Assembly (NCBI RefSeq): GCF_944391105.1
Contig: NZ_CALXSK010000036.1
Location: 1 to 41,486, forward strand
Direction: 5' to 3'
Source of the DNA: an uncultured Victivallis sp.
GTDB taxonomy: Bacteria; Verrucomicrobiota; Lentisphaeria; Victivallales; Victivallaceae
Length of the DNA stretch: 41,486 nt
Positions 18,101-25,485 of the stretch are shown in pieces. Position numbers and translations under genes: made by a program. Under the pieces are notes generated by a model. The model saw only the letters and a program-made list of their open reading frames with translations. It ran no database searches and was not told where the DNA came from. Within the stretch, counting starts at the first letter, position 1, and the number at the start of each line of letters is the position of its first letter.

Positions 18101-18850
18101 AGCCTGATCGGCCCGGATGGCGCAGTCGGATTTGCGTTTCTGGTCGGAACCGACCTGCTGAGCAATCCGGAAAAAGCGATTTTTACCGGCGGAGGCATGG
18201 GCGGCAGCCAGGATGCGGATCGGCTGATTCTGAACCTCGCGGGAGTGATCGGGCGGCTTCACCGGGCCGGGTTGAGCATCCCATGCGCTGCGAACGCGAC
18301 GAGCCTGGCACGGTCGCAGGCTGCGATGCCGTTGATCGTGCCGCTGCCGTCCTCGATGAAGAAGGAGGAGTTAACCGCTGTCGCCGGGCGGATCGAAAAA
18401 GGGGAGATGGCGGTCGTTTTCACCGAGCGCAAACCGCTGCCGCCGGAATTTGCGAAACTCTTTCCGCATGTGAAAGATGGGCGGATTGTTGCGGGGCGAA
18501 ACGGCATTGTCGCTGGCATCCGCCCGGAAGAGCTGACGGAAGAGCTTGCCGCGGAAATTGCCCAGACCGCGTATCGCGACGCACGCTGCCGGCTGCGTTA
18601 CCCGGAGGGGACCGCCGGGTATGGTTTTACATCGGCGGGGAAGATCTTCTGCACGGTTGAGGATCTTGCCGAATCGGCCCGCCGTGTTGAATTGCGGATC
18701 CGGAAATCTCCCGGAGCCAAAGGGGTTGTCGCTACCGGAATGAATGAGCATCTGCCGCTCTCCGTTCGGGAAGAGCAGGATGAGTGGGTGGTGGAAGTTC
18801 CTCTCCGGAGCGGCGATGGAGAACTTGTCATGCTGGAGGAACAGTTGTGA
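15149..18850 (+). CDS. Very large secreted protein, putative carbohydrate-active, unclassified
   Basis: The protein has 1233 aa. Residues 8-23 are a signal peptide ending in ASA. Residues 50-248 look like a GATase/ThuA-type alpha/beta domain (GHSLLITLG, ESLLITGEYGAGRVAVFASE). Residues 260-420 are beta-rich and 432-563 resemble a discoidin (F5/8 type C) sugar-binding domain. Residues about 650-1060 form an aromatic-rich domain (many Trp, Tyr, His, Asn) that could be a TIM-barrel glycosidase, though I recognise no known GH family. A small C-terminal beta domain closes it. It starts 3 bp after the pseudopilin stop with only a weak AGGG site. Its stop overlaps the next start by 4 bp. Function is inferred from context only. 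Confidence 0.6.
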   Translation: MFLNKFEWLFCIILLSGVAASAARVECVNVDPKKAAAFRAGAGRESLGVDRSSGFDQLPEILVWQSDSAGAQLDGPLFERIAEHVRRGHSLLITLGRNPGSAAFRFSPISPTTAWQSLMQLGYRGNAEPGIGTGKYDQKFFRRSPVFRTNYRWRMRPVHAVERGESRLECLKREVPYLKIPRQAGEGFFSRPLLNRNWKTRLWAADSGEESLLITGEYGAGRVAVFASELNAGTPEFWADVLRFLAEARPVDGKTPAVEEIGFSIDRARRAIRISARNPGRVELKLPVVVRLSGWDGTLLDDLNGVLRLAPGKRGELVLTLPPSGPLAPQQLELYDAFRLRTAVLSPAGDAVLAEKALLADFTPEYSTRLSSDELSEKKRTLPGPRPEQLRMECRGGFRVSNYAYLPGETANVTLELSRNFRNLAPFGECSARMLNDLASSDMERRDMIHDSAIWRGEQGKTNRITFRFPEPVRLSRVVLYGASDRRKGVIVTPGALVLRADGREVCRRDRLDADFRNLRAELDFDPAEAKEWVFEFPWRENGRSGPKRVEPSLTEIELFGAADPAVSREEKKTLTLRLLIPGRRSVNVATLSGIRLASGTQLRRVFPVRLPTLPPHGIAPCRVEAVDDGGTVVASLPLLVIEPAAPLRNIAETRPDQNTFKVPAIVTRGVRSYFALGTGSRDTRGHWGEPEDKVYCYANRIKQVRRSTAVAPEKLFLSENDFSHYANPWGCFPNGLRFFEVAGPSLVAMNHELAAWKNAEIIDISNSDRWDTGPSSDSMYSMLEIVEFDRHLRRSGQPGLSGRTRKELLQEIDRSFRGPFARWQLDNYLKSFRALRSAIESGKKRMVMNGQGIPLLPPEAAAEIGACLSGMSDDDTWGAHQEDFALTAGRQMIHQAFNPEWKLRANFVWGWDNTLLNNPHWFGPVGTTESSRRHQLVRGWRGTLRSDGSYGSMHTYGYGMNGYSSYVQNANDWQQNWNAAERQSLIGPDGAVGFAFLVGTDLLSNPEKAIFTGGGMGGSQDADRLILNLAGVIGRLHRAGLSIPCAANATSLARSQAAMPLIVPLPSSMKKEELTAVAGRIEKGEMAVVFTERKPLPPEFAKLFPHVKDGRIVAGRNGIVAGIRPEELTEELAAEIAQTAYRDARCRLRYPEGTAGYGFTSAGKIFCTVEDLAESARRVELRIRKSPGAKGVVATGMNEHLPLSVREEQDEWVVEVPLRSGDGELVMLEEQL

Positions 18851-19869
18851 AGAATCTGCTGGTGTTTGTATTGTTGTCTGCCGTCCTGTGGGGTTCGGCT
18901 TTCGGCGAGGTGCCGCCGCGATCGCTGGTCATTACGATCGCGGAAGATGCTCCTCCGGCGGTGCGTGCGGCTTTTCAACGCATTGTCGCCGCGGCAAAGA
19001 ACCATCCGCTGCTGAGCGTGTTGTCCGAAGGCGGGAAAATCGAAAGCGGCTGCTTCAATGAAAAATTCGCCGCCGGCAACCCGGAGGCGCTCGCATTTCG
19101 TCATCTGGTGGTTCTGGGGGAGCCGGACGATCCCCTTGTCCGGCAGATTCTGCAACACGAGGCGCGGTTTGAAAATGGAAGTGTCTATGCGTTCGGATTC
19201 GGCAGATTTTCCGGAGATCTCGGCTGGATCGAGAGCGGGCCGAATCCGTTTCTTCACAGTCGTTTTGTAGCCCGGCCGCCGTTTGAAACCGAACTTGTGC
19301 TGATCACCGGTACGACACCGGCGGGAATCGCCGCTGCGGCGGAGCGATTTCTCGATTCGACTCTTGTCAACGGGCTGGTCGCTTCGGGTCAGGTGGAGCG
19401 GCTTGAAACCACACTGCTCGACCGTGCGCCGCTCGATTGCGCCGTCGCACTTCCGGATTCCGTTCCGGCGCGGGCAGGCGGGTGGACGCGCATCGGAATC
19501 ACCGACTGTTCCGCCGAGGTCGGCCGCGGCATCCTTGAATTAATTGGAGAGGAACCTTCGCGGGTCTTTGCCGTGAAATATCACCGTCCCGGAGTCTGGG
19601 ACGGGGCCGGTGCGGAATCCGCCATCGGGAATTTTCTCGCCGGTCTTCACCGGGCCGCATACGGCAATACCGTGCTGGTAGCGGAATTTTCCTCCGCCGC
19701 CCGGGCTGAGGCTGCGGCCGGGAGACTCAATCGTGAGAAACGGATTGCCGCAAGTCGTAAAGGCGATGGGAAAAATCCCGAGAAGCCGCCTGTCCGCTGT
19801 TTCAGCCGGGGCGTCTGGCTGCTGATGAGCACGTTGCCGGAGGAGTTCAATCGGGAGCTGGCGGAATGA
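18847..19869 (+). CDS. Secreted protein of unknown function
   Basis: This 340-aa protein has a signal peptide at residues 4-19 (LLVFVLLSAVLWGSAFG). The GTG start at 18847 overlaps the previous stop by GTGA and has GGAGG 6 nt before it inside the upstream gene. The body alternates helices and strands. ELVLITGTTPAGIAAAAERFLD and the preceding GEPDDPLVRQIL recall the helper domain that often precedes catalytic domains in large glycosidases, but the match is weak. It ends 4 bp inside the CBM9-like gene (ATGA). Overlaps on both sides show that the three secreted products are made together, perhaps in a fixed ratio. Confidence 0.6.
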   Translation: MKNLLVFVLLSAVLWGSAFGEVPPRSLVITIAEDAPPAVRAAFQRIVAAAKNHPLLSVLSEGGKIESGCFNEKFAAGNPEALAFRHLVVLGEPDDPLVRQILQHEARFENGSVYAFGFGRFSGDLGWIESGPNPFLHSRFVARPPFETELVLITGTTPAGIAAAAERFLDSTLVNGLVASGQVERLETTLLDRAPLDCAVALPDSVPARAGGWTRIGITDCSAEVGRGILELIGEEPSRVFAVKYHRPGVWDGAGAESAIGNFLAGLHRAAYGNTVLVAEFSSAARAEAAAGRLNREKRIAASRKGDGKNPEKPPVRCFSRGVWLLMSTLPEEFNRELAE

Positions 19870-20651
19870 GAAGAAGGGCGTCCCTCGCATTCCTGTTCTG
19901 CTTTGCGACAACTCTGCTGCTGCGGGCCGCACCTCCTCTGCCGGAATCCGGAGTTCCGTTCCGGCGGGGAGAGATCCACATTGACGGGAAAGCGGGGGAT
20001 TCCGGCTGGGAAAATGCCGTGCCGCTTCGGATCGACTCTTCTCCGCTCGACCGGGAGAATTCCGCGGATGTTCCTTTTACGGAGGTCCGACTGGCGTATG
20101 ATGACACCATGCTCTACGTTGCATTTTTCTGTCTGGATCACGATATCCGTTGCTCCGGCACGAAACGGGACGATCCGCTTCATACAGGAGATGTCGTGGA
20201 GATTTTTCTCGATGTTTCAGGGGATTTTCGCCGAATCTGGGAGGTTCAGTTCAATGCTTCCGGCCTTGTGCGTGATGTAGAGTATCTCTTTGGCGGCGGG
20301 GAAACTCTCTTTGATGCGGACGGATTATGGGTGGAGATGAATCAGATTCACGAATATCCCGGGCGTGACTTTCCGGGAATCCGTCATGCGGCGGGTTTTC
20401 TACACGACAGCAGCGGGGAGGAGACCGGATGGCTGATCGAGGCCGCATTCCCCCGGAAGGCGTTTGTTTCGGAGCGGGTTCCGTCGGAAATCCGGGTCAA
20501 CTTTGTCCGCTATGATTATTCCGGCGTCAGTCGGGAACCGCTCATGGCGTTTTGGTCGTCAACGGTTGCCGGACGGCCGCACCGTTCACCGGGCCGCATG
20601 GGGCGGCTCAAGTTTCAGCCGCCTCGTCCCGAGATATCGAAACAGCGGTGA
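19866..20651 (+). CDS. Secreted CBM9/DOMON-like carbohydrate-binding protein
   Basis: The protein has 261 aa, with a signal peptide at residues 5-21. The rest matches the layout of family 9 carbohydrate-binding modules: IHIDGKAGDSGWENA at the front, RLAYDDTMLYVAFFCLDHDI, then GDVVEIFLDVSGD, and a C-terminal ETGWLIEAAFPRKAF strand pair. Such stand-alone modules bind sugars or, in cytochrome-linked relatives, heme; no CXXCH is present. The start overlaps the previous stop by ATGA with GGAG 9 nt upstream. It is the last gene of the operon that opens with the solute-binding-type regulator. Confidence 0.8.
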   Translation: MRRRASLAFLFCFATTLLLRAAPPLPESGVPFRRGEIHIDGKAGDSGWENAVPLRIDSSPLDRENSADVPFTEVRLAYDDTMLYVAFFCLDHDIRCSGTKRDDPLHTGDVVEIFLDVSGDFRRIWEVQFNASGLVRDVEYLFGGGETLFDADGLWVEMNQIHEYPGRDFPGIRHAAGFLHDSSGEETGWLIEAAFPRKAFVSERVPSEIRVNFVRYDYSGVSREPLMAFWSSTVAGRPHRSPGRMGRLKFQPPRPEISKQR

Positions 20652-20796
20652 CTGCCGACTTGACGATGCGGGACGACGCCGGAAGAGGCTCCGCAAAGCG
20701 TCAGACCTTTCCTCCCCCCTCGAATTTCCGGAATCCCGGAGTTTTCCGCCGAAAAAAAAACGTCTGTAAAAAAAACAATTTTTTTTGATTTCCCTC

Positions 20797-20825
20797 TTGA
20801 CAATTTGCATGAATTTGGTCATAAT
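20797..20825 (+). promoter_or_regulatory. Promoter of the pseudopilin/clan GH-A glycosidase unit
   Basis: TTGACA (20797-20802) and CATAAT (20820-20825) are separated by 17 bp, with a start near 20832. It leads to a long leader before the ATG at 20994. Confidence 0.75.
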
Positions 20826-20912
20826 ATATAAATGAAACGTTTGGTTAATCTGAAATACGTCAGGATGAAACCAGCCGACGGATTTGCAAGTGCGGGTTTA
20901 TCGGAGGTTTGC

Positions 20913-20927
20913 AACCGAAAAACGGTT
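20913..20927. promoter_or_regulatory. Operator candidate AACCG-AAAAA-CGGTT in leader
   Basis: This is a perfect 5-bp inverted repeat around five A residues with a CCG...CGG core, resembling LacI-family operators. Together with the AAACGTTT palindrome at 20835-20842, which lies right at the start site, it could be read by the LacI regulator encoded at 25486-26559. It could also form a small RNA hairpin. Confidence 0.35.
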
Positions 20928-20993
20928 TCCAGGTGGAATCATGTTGACATCTCAACTTTCGAAATGACAATTTACCAAAGCAAAGGAGACGCT

Positions 20994-21857
20994 ATGAGGA
21001 AGAGCAACAACCATCGCCATCCATTTTCATCGGCTGGAAAAAAATTCACGTCGACCCGAGGTTTCGCAGGAGAACGCCTGGCAAACATACCATCCTCTCC
21101 GTGCGGGCGCTCCGCGGCCGGGTGCGGGGAGCAGGGGAATGGCGCCGGCGGTCGCGCGATTTCCCGGGCGGCGTTTACATTGATAGAACTTCTCGTCGTA
21201 ATTGCGATCATCGCAATTCTGGCGTCCATGCTGCTGCCCGCATTGAACCAGGCACGGGCCCGTGCCAAGGCGACAGAATGCATCAGCAACATGAAGCAGA
21301 TCGGACTTGCGCTCACCATGTATGCCAATGACAATCAGGATTATCTGCTTTACAAAGTCAGCAACAACGACGGAACTTTGTGGAGCGCAATCAAACTCAA
21401 GGGCGGCTGGGCTCCAAAACTGTGGCCTTATGTGCAGAAGGCCGACTTCATGTACTGTGTCGCCGACATGGAGCAATACACGCGGTTGAACGATTCCAAT
21501 ATGAATGCGAAAAACGAGTCCTGGTGGAACGACAGCTGGTACGCCTCTCTGGCTTATCGACGCGGACTCATGCGTTATAATACTGTAAAACTGACGCGGA
21601 TTAAAACCCCTTCGCGCGTAGTCGGCGTCAGTGACAGAAAGTCATACCACACGATCAACTCCGATATCGCGCAAGGGGATTCCTATGCGGGATTTTCACC
21701 GCTGAAACTCAACGCCGCTTTTCTCGACGGTCATGCCGATGTCTGGAATCTGCAGAATTTCAACGGTAAATACGAATCTGAAATTTTTCTCTACGATTCC
21801 AAGGGGCTGGTCAACTACTGGAACACGGATTACACCAACGGGTTTGATGTTCCATAG
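20994..21857 (+). CDS. Pseudopilin-like protein with very long leader
   Basis: This is a pilin-like protein of 287 aa. The ATG at 20994 follows AAAGGAG with good spacing. The leader before [18 protein letters not shown] is about 61 residues, Gly/Ser/Arg-rich with two Cys, and ends in RAA, so Ala sits at -1. The tail keeps the Asn-x-x-Phe-x-Asp-Gly-His part of the H-X9-DG motif (LNAAFLDGH), but the leading His is replaced by Ser. It is followed after 175 bp by the large glycosidase, repeating the pseudopilin-enzyme pairing seen elsewhere in the window. An alternative in-frame start at 20832 would add 54 residues but lacks a ribosome binding site. Confidence 0.83.
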   Translation: MRKSNNHRHPFSSAGKKFTSTRGFAGERLANIPSSPCGRSAAGCGEQGNGAGGRAISRAAFTLIELLVVIAIIAILASMLLPALNQARARAKATECISNMKQIGLALTMYANDNQDYLLYKVSNNDGTLWSAIKLKGGWAPKLWPYVQKADFMYCVADMEQYTRLNDSNMNAKNESWWNDSWYASLAYRRGLMRYNTVKLTRIKTPSRVVGVSDRKSYHTINSDIAQGDSYAGFSPLKLNAAFLDGHADVWNLQNFNGKYESEIFLYDSKGLVNYWNTDYTNGFDVP

Positions 21858-21906
21858 AAAACAAGTTCCGCATTCCGGTTCAGAACGAAAAATTCTTCTT
21901 CCGTCC

Positions 21907-21929
21907 GGGGGAGCATGACAAGCTCTCCC
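21907..21929 (+). other. Intercistronic hairpin
   Basis: GGGGGAGC (21907-21914) and GCTCTCCC (21922-21929) pair over 8 bp with one G-U around an ATGACAA loop, between the pseudopilin and glycosidase genes. No T run follows. It may protect or attenuate the mRNA, giving different amounts of the two products. Confidence 0.35.
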
Positions 21930-22032
21930 GCCTCGGCCGGGGAATTTATTTCGCCGAATGTGCGGAATCCGCCTTACGCAGGAATCAGACAATTTCAGCA
22001 ATCGCAAATCAACATCTTATTCAGAACGCAAA

Positions 22033-25000
22033 ATGATGAAAAAATTCTGGCTGGCCTTATCGGGAATTTCCCTCTATTGTACAACTGTTTTGGGTGCGGC
22101 GACCTCCCAAACTCAGACCGCCGCGTTCCTTCACCGGATCTCCCCGGACGGCACTTACAAAATCGAAGGACAGGAGTTCGCTTTTCAAGTTGCTTCCGAC
22201 AACTGGAAATGGAATTTAAAAAATGCCGACACCATGATTTCGGATGCGGGCTATCCAAAAAAGGAAGCAAATTCCTGGGAATGGAAGGGGGTCTGGAAAC
22301 TTTATGCCGGAGTCGAGGTGCGGTTTTCGGAAAAAATCACACTGGAGACGCCGCGCAGAACAGTTCTGGAGTTTGAGATCAGCCCTTCCAAACCGTTTTA
22401 TGCGGACTTTGCCGGAGTTTGTTCCCGGCTCTCCATCGCGGAATTCGCCGGCCGCTCGGTCTCGGTGGACGGCAGAAAAATCGAATTCCCGATGTTTCCC
22501 GGCAAGGAAGGGCTCGGCAATGGCGATTCGTTCGACTCATTCGAACTGGCGTTCCGCGATTTCAAAAATCATTTGAAGCTGACCTCCTCCGGCAGTTACA
22601 ACGTGATCGATACACGGCGCTGGATGCCGTTTTTTGAAGTTCGTTTCGGTGCGACCCCGAAATCCGGACCGATGCGTTCCGCCAGGCAGCGTTTTGTCGT
22701 TGAAGACATTTCCCCGGATACCGAGCCGCTCGATCTTCGTTCGATTATGAATCGGGGATTTGCGGACGAAATCGATGGCGACGGCAAAGGCGGCTGGACC
22801 GATCAGGGCGCTCAAAACGATTTGCGGATGATGGTTCCGGGACAATACCGGTGGGGAGGAATTCGTTTTGATATCGTCGATCCCGCCTCCAACGGCGGCA
22901 ATTCCGCAGTGGTGTTCCATTCGGGGCGTGTGGAGAAACGCCAGGTGAACATCGGCGGGAAATCATTCCGCTATCTCTGCCTGCAGCATGCCACCACACA
23001 GGCCGCCGCCGGAACGCAGATCGGAGAAATCCACGTGACGTATGCCGACGGCGACAAAGAGAATATTCCGATGCAATCCGGTGTCCATCTCGGCAACTGG
23101 TGGGGAGCCGTTTCCCTGCAGAACGCGCCGGTGCTCTGGCAGGGGAAGACGGAACGGGGCGACTTGCGCGGGCTCTACACCGGAATCATTCCGGTCCGGA
23201 ATAAACCGATCCGGGAAATCTCCTTCATCAACTCGGACAAGAACGGCAAACCGCACGACTGGATGATCGTGGCCTTGAGCGGAAGCCACAGCAAAATTCC
23301 GGATCTCAATCCCGAAGCACATTACATCACGGCAGGAGAAAAGTGGCGCCCGATTCCGAATTCCCGCGATATCGAACCGGGAAGCGTTTTGGACCTCTCG
23401 TTTCTGAACGACGCTCCGGCGGGAAAATATGGAAAGGTCGTGATCCGCAACGGCCGCTACGAATTTGAGAAACGTCCGGGGAAAGCGGTGCGGTTCAACG
23501 GGGCAAACGTCTGCTTCACGGCGGCGTTCCCCGATCATGCCGAAGCGGAACGCATGGCGAAGCACTTTGCGATGCTCGGCTACAACGCGATCCGATTCCA
23601 CCATCAGGATTTCTACATGGAACCACGGCATACGACCGAGCTTGATCCCGAGGCGATGGATAAACTCGACTACTTCTTTTCCTGCCTGAAAAAAGAGGGT
23701 ATTTATGTGACGACCGACCTTCATGCGCACAGATTTACCGAAAATAAAATTCCGGGTCTTCCCGGCTGGTATTACATCGGCGCCTACCGCGCTCTGGCGC
23801 TGAAGCACGAGGGGGCCGGACGCGACTGGGAGCGGTTCGCCCGGAATTTTCTCACACACGTCAATCCCTACACGAAAACGGCGTACAAGGACGATCCAGC
23901 CCTGATTTCGCTCTGTTTGCTCAACGAGGGAAATCTCGATTACTGGATTGATCATTCTGAATACCACATGGTTCCACGTTTCTACGGGGAAGAGTTCGAA
24001 AAATGGCTCGCGGCCCGCGGGAAGCAAGGTGTTTCCGAGGAAGAGAAGCAGGCTCTCCGGAAAGATTTCTTCTTCGAAGTGGAGCGGGACGCCTACCGGG
24101 AGAAAAGCGCATTCCTCCGCAAACTTGGTGTTCAGCAGCTGCTGACCAACCTGAACATGAAAAGTTCACCGCGCCTCTCCCTGCTGCGGGATGGATTTGA
24201 CTTTGTGGACAATCATGGTTACTGGGATCACCCGACCAACCAGAATCTGCCGTCAACCTATACCAATAAGAGTTCCCTCGACGGCATGGTTCCCAAGGTG
24301 TTCGCCGGATGGTTCCCGAGCCGGATCCTGGGAAAACCGTTCACTATCACCGAATACAACTGGTGTTATCCGAACCGCTACCGCGCGGAGGGTGGCGTTC
24401 TGATCGGCGCTTATTCTGCTCTTCAGGGCTATGACGGCATCTATCGTTTCGCCTACGCCCATGACAAGAAACTTTACGAGGACGGCGATTACGAGATCCG
24501 CGCATTCGATGTCGCCAACGATGTGATTTCTCTGCATGGAGACCGAATTGCGGCGCTGCTTTTCCGCCGTGGCGATGTGGCGGAATCCAAACTCCTGCTG
24601 CCGGTGCGCATCCCCCGTTCGGAAATTCGAAACGATGGGGAATGGCCGAAAATGGTGCAATGCCTTGGACTGGTCGGAAAAACCGGCTCCGTGGTGGAAC
24701 AAGCCGACGGTTCGTTCCGGCCTCAGGTTCCGCTGGCAGTGACGCTGCCGGGGGATCAGGCTCCCGGCGGCGTCCCGGCGGATCAGGTGGTGAACGATCT
24801 TGCACGTTTCGGCGAGATCGGCAAAGCCAGGCTTGATGTGGCCGGAAAATCCTCCCGCAGCTCCACGGGGGAAATCGAGCTGGACGGCCTCGCCCGGACG
24901 CTGAAGGTGACGACGCCGTTCAGTGAAGCACTGGTCATAAATTCGCAGGGGAAGCTCGATGGAGAGATCATGAGTGTCGAAACCAGCGGACCGGCAACCT

Positions 25001-25350
25001 TTTTCGCCGCTTCGATGGATGGCAGTCACTCAAAACTCGCCGAGGCAGAACGAATCGTGTTGTTCCACCTTACCGACATGCTCAACAGCAACACGCACTT
25101 CATGAACCGGGCGGAAAACGTCATGGATCAATATGGCAGCTCCCCGCGACTGGTCAGGGTCGGCAAGGCATTGATTCAAATGCGGTTGAATGTGGAAGGA
25201 ACGACGATTCCCAAAGTCTATCCCCTGCATCTGGACGGGAAAAGACAAACGGCGATTGATTCGGTCTTTCTGAATGGTACGCTCCGTTTCCAGGTCGACA
25301 CCGGCGCCGGCGAAGAACCCGCACTCGCCTATGAGATTGTAATGGAATGA
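22033..25350 (+). CDS. Large secreted clan GH-A glycosidase (GH5-like barrel)
   Basis: The protein has 1105 aa. Residues 3-22 are a signal peptide. Residues 25-470 are beta-rich accessory domains. A TIM barrel spans about 485-830, opening with KAVRFNGANVCFT and GYNAIRFHHQDFY. The catalytic pair of retaining clan GH-A enzymes is visible: acid/base Glu632 in LLNEGN and nucleophile Glu774 in TITEYNW. His-rich ...HHQD... and DLHAH are typical barrel strand ends. A beta domain follows (about 830-1105). The substrate is unknown. Tandem ATGs at 22033 and 22036 have only a weak ribosome binding site, so it may rely on the upstream pseudopilin mRNA. The LacI regulator follows. Confidence 0.85.
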   Translation: MMKKFWLALSGISLYCTTVLGAATSQTQTAAFLHRISPDGTYKIEGQEFAFQVASDNWKWNLKNADTMISDAGYPKKEANSWEWKGVWKLYAGVEVRFSEKITLETPRRTVLEFEISPSKPFYADFAGVCSRLSIAEFAGRSVSVDGRKIEFPMFPGKEGLGNGDSFDSFELAFRDFKNHLKLTSSGSYNVIDTRRWMPFFEVRFGATPKSGPMRSARQRFVVEDISPDTEPLDLRSIMNRGFADEIDGDGKGGWTDQGAQNDLRMMVPGQYRWGGIRFDIVDPASNGGNSAVVFHSGRVEKRQVNIGGKSFRYLCLQHATTQAAAGTQIGEIHVTYADGDKENIPMQSGVHLGNWWGAVSLQNAPVLWQGKTERGDLRGLYTGIIPVRNKPIREISFINSDKNGKPHDWMIVALSGSHSKIPDLNPEAHYITAGEKWRPIPNSRDIEPGSVLDLSFLNDAPAGKYGKVVIRNGRYEFEKRPGKAVRFNGANVCFTAAFPDHAEAERMAKHFAMLGYNAIRFHHQDFYMEPRHTTELDPEAMDKLDYFFSCLKKEGIYVTTDLHAHRFTENKIPGLPGWYYIGAYRALALKHEGAGRDWERFARNFLTHVNPYTKTAYKDDPALISLCLLNEGNLDYWIDHSEYHMVPRFYGEEFEKWLAARGKQGVSEEEKQALRKDFFFEVERDAYREKSAFLRKLGVQQLLTNLNMKSSPRLSLLRDGFDFVDNHGYWDHPTNQNLPSTYTNKSSLDGMVPKVFAGWFPSRILGKPFTITEYNWCYPNRYRAEGGVLIGAYSALQGYDGIYRFAYAHDKKLYEDGDYEIRAFDVANDVISLHGDRIAALLFRRGDVAESKLLLPVRIPRSEIRNDGEWPKMVQCLGLVGKTGSVVEQADGSFRPQVPLAVTLPGDQAPGGVPADQVVNDLARFGEIGKARLDVAGKSSRSSTGEIELDGLARTLKVTTPFSEALVINSQGKLDGEIMSVETSGPATFFAASMDGSHSKLAEAERIVLFHLTDMLNSNTHFMNRAENVMDQYGSSPRLVRVGKALIQMRLNVEGTTIPKVYPLHLDGKRQTAIDSVFLNGTLRFQVDTGAGEEPALAYEIVME

Positions 25351-25413
25351 CGGATGTTTTCGAATATACCGGAATAATTTGGAAGACAATGGAAAAATAA
25401 AGCCGGCATGCCA

Positions 25414-25442
25414 TTGATTTTTCCATGTTTTTCGGTTATAAT
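25414..25442 (+). promoter_or_regulatory. Promoter of the LacI-type regulator
   Basis: TTGATT (25414-25419) and a consensus TATAAT (25437-25442) are separated by 17 bp. The start falls near 25449, about 37 nt before the ATG at 25486. The regulator can therefore be expressed apart from the glycosidase. Confidence 0.7.
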
Positions 25443-25485
25443 GATGACAATGACAAATCAGAAATGACCCGGAAGGCGGGAACGG

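Larger units (their letters stand above)
20652..20993. other. 342-bp non-coding region: operon end, promoter and leader
   Basis: The region holds the 3' end of the preceding operon without a convincing intrinsic terminator, although a weak GACGC/GCGTC stem occurs around 20674-20702. After this come A- and T-runs (20750-20787), a consensus promoter at 20797-20825, and a leader of about 160 nt with two palindromic motifs (AAACGTTT at 20835-20842 and AACCG-AAAAA-CGGTT at 20913-20927). No small gene is evident. Confidence 0.6.

Noticed and set aside
20832..20993. 54-residue N-terminal extension of the pseudopilin
   Set aside because: The ATG at 20832 lies at the predicted transcription start with no ribosome binding site, whereas AAAGGAG precedes the ATG at 20994.
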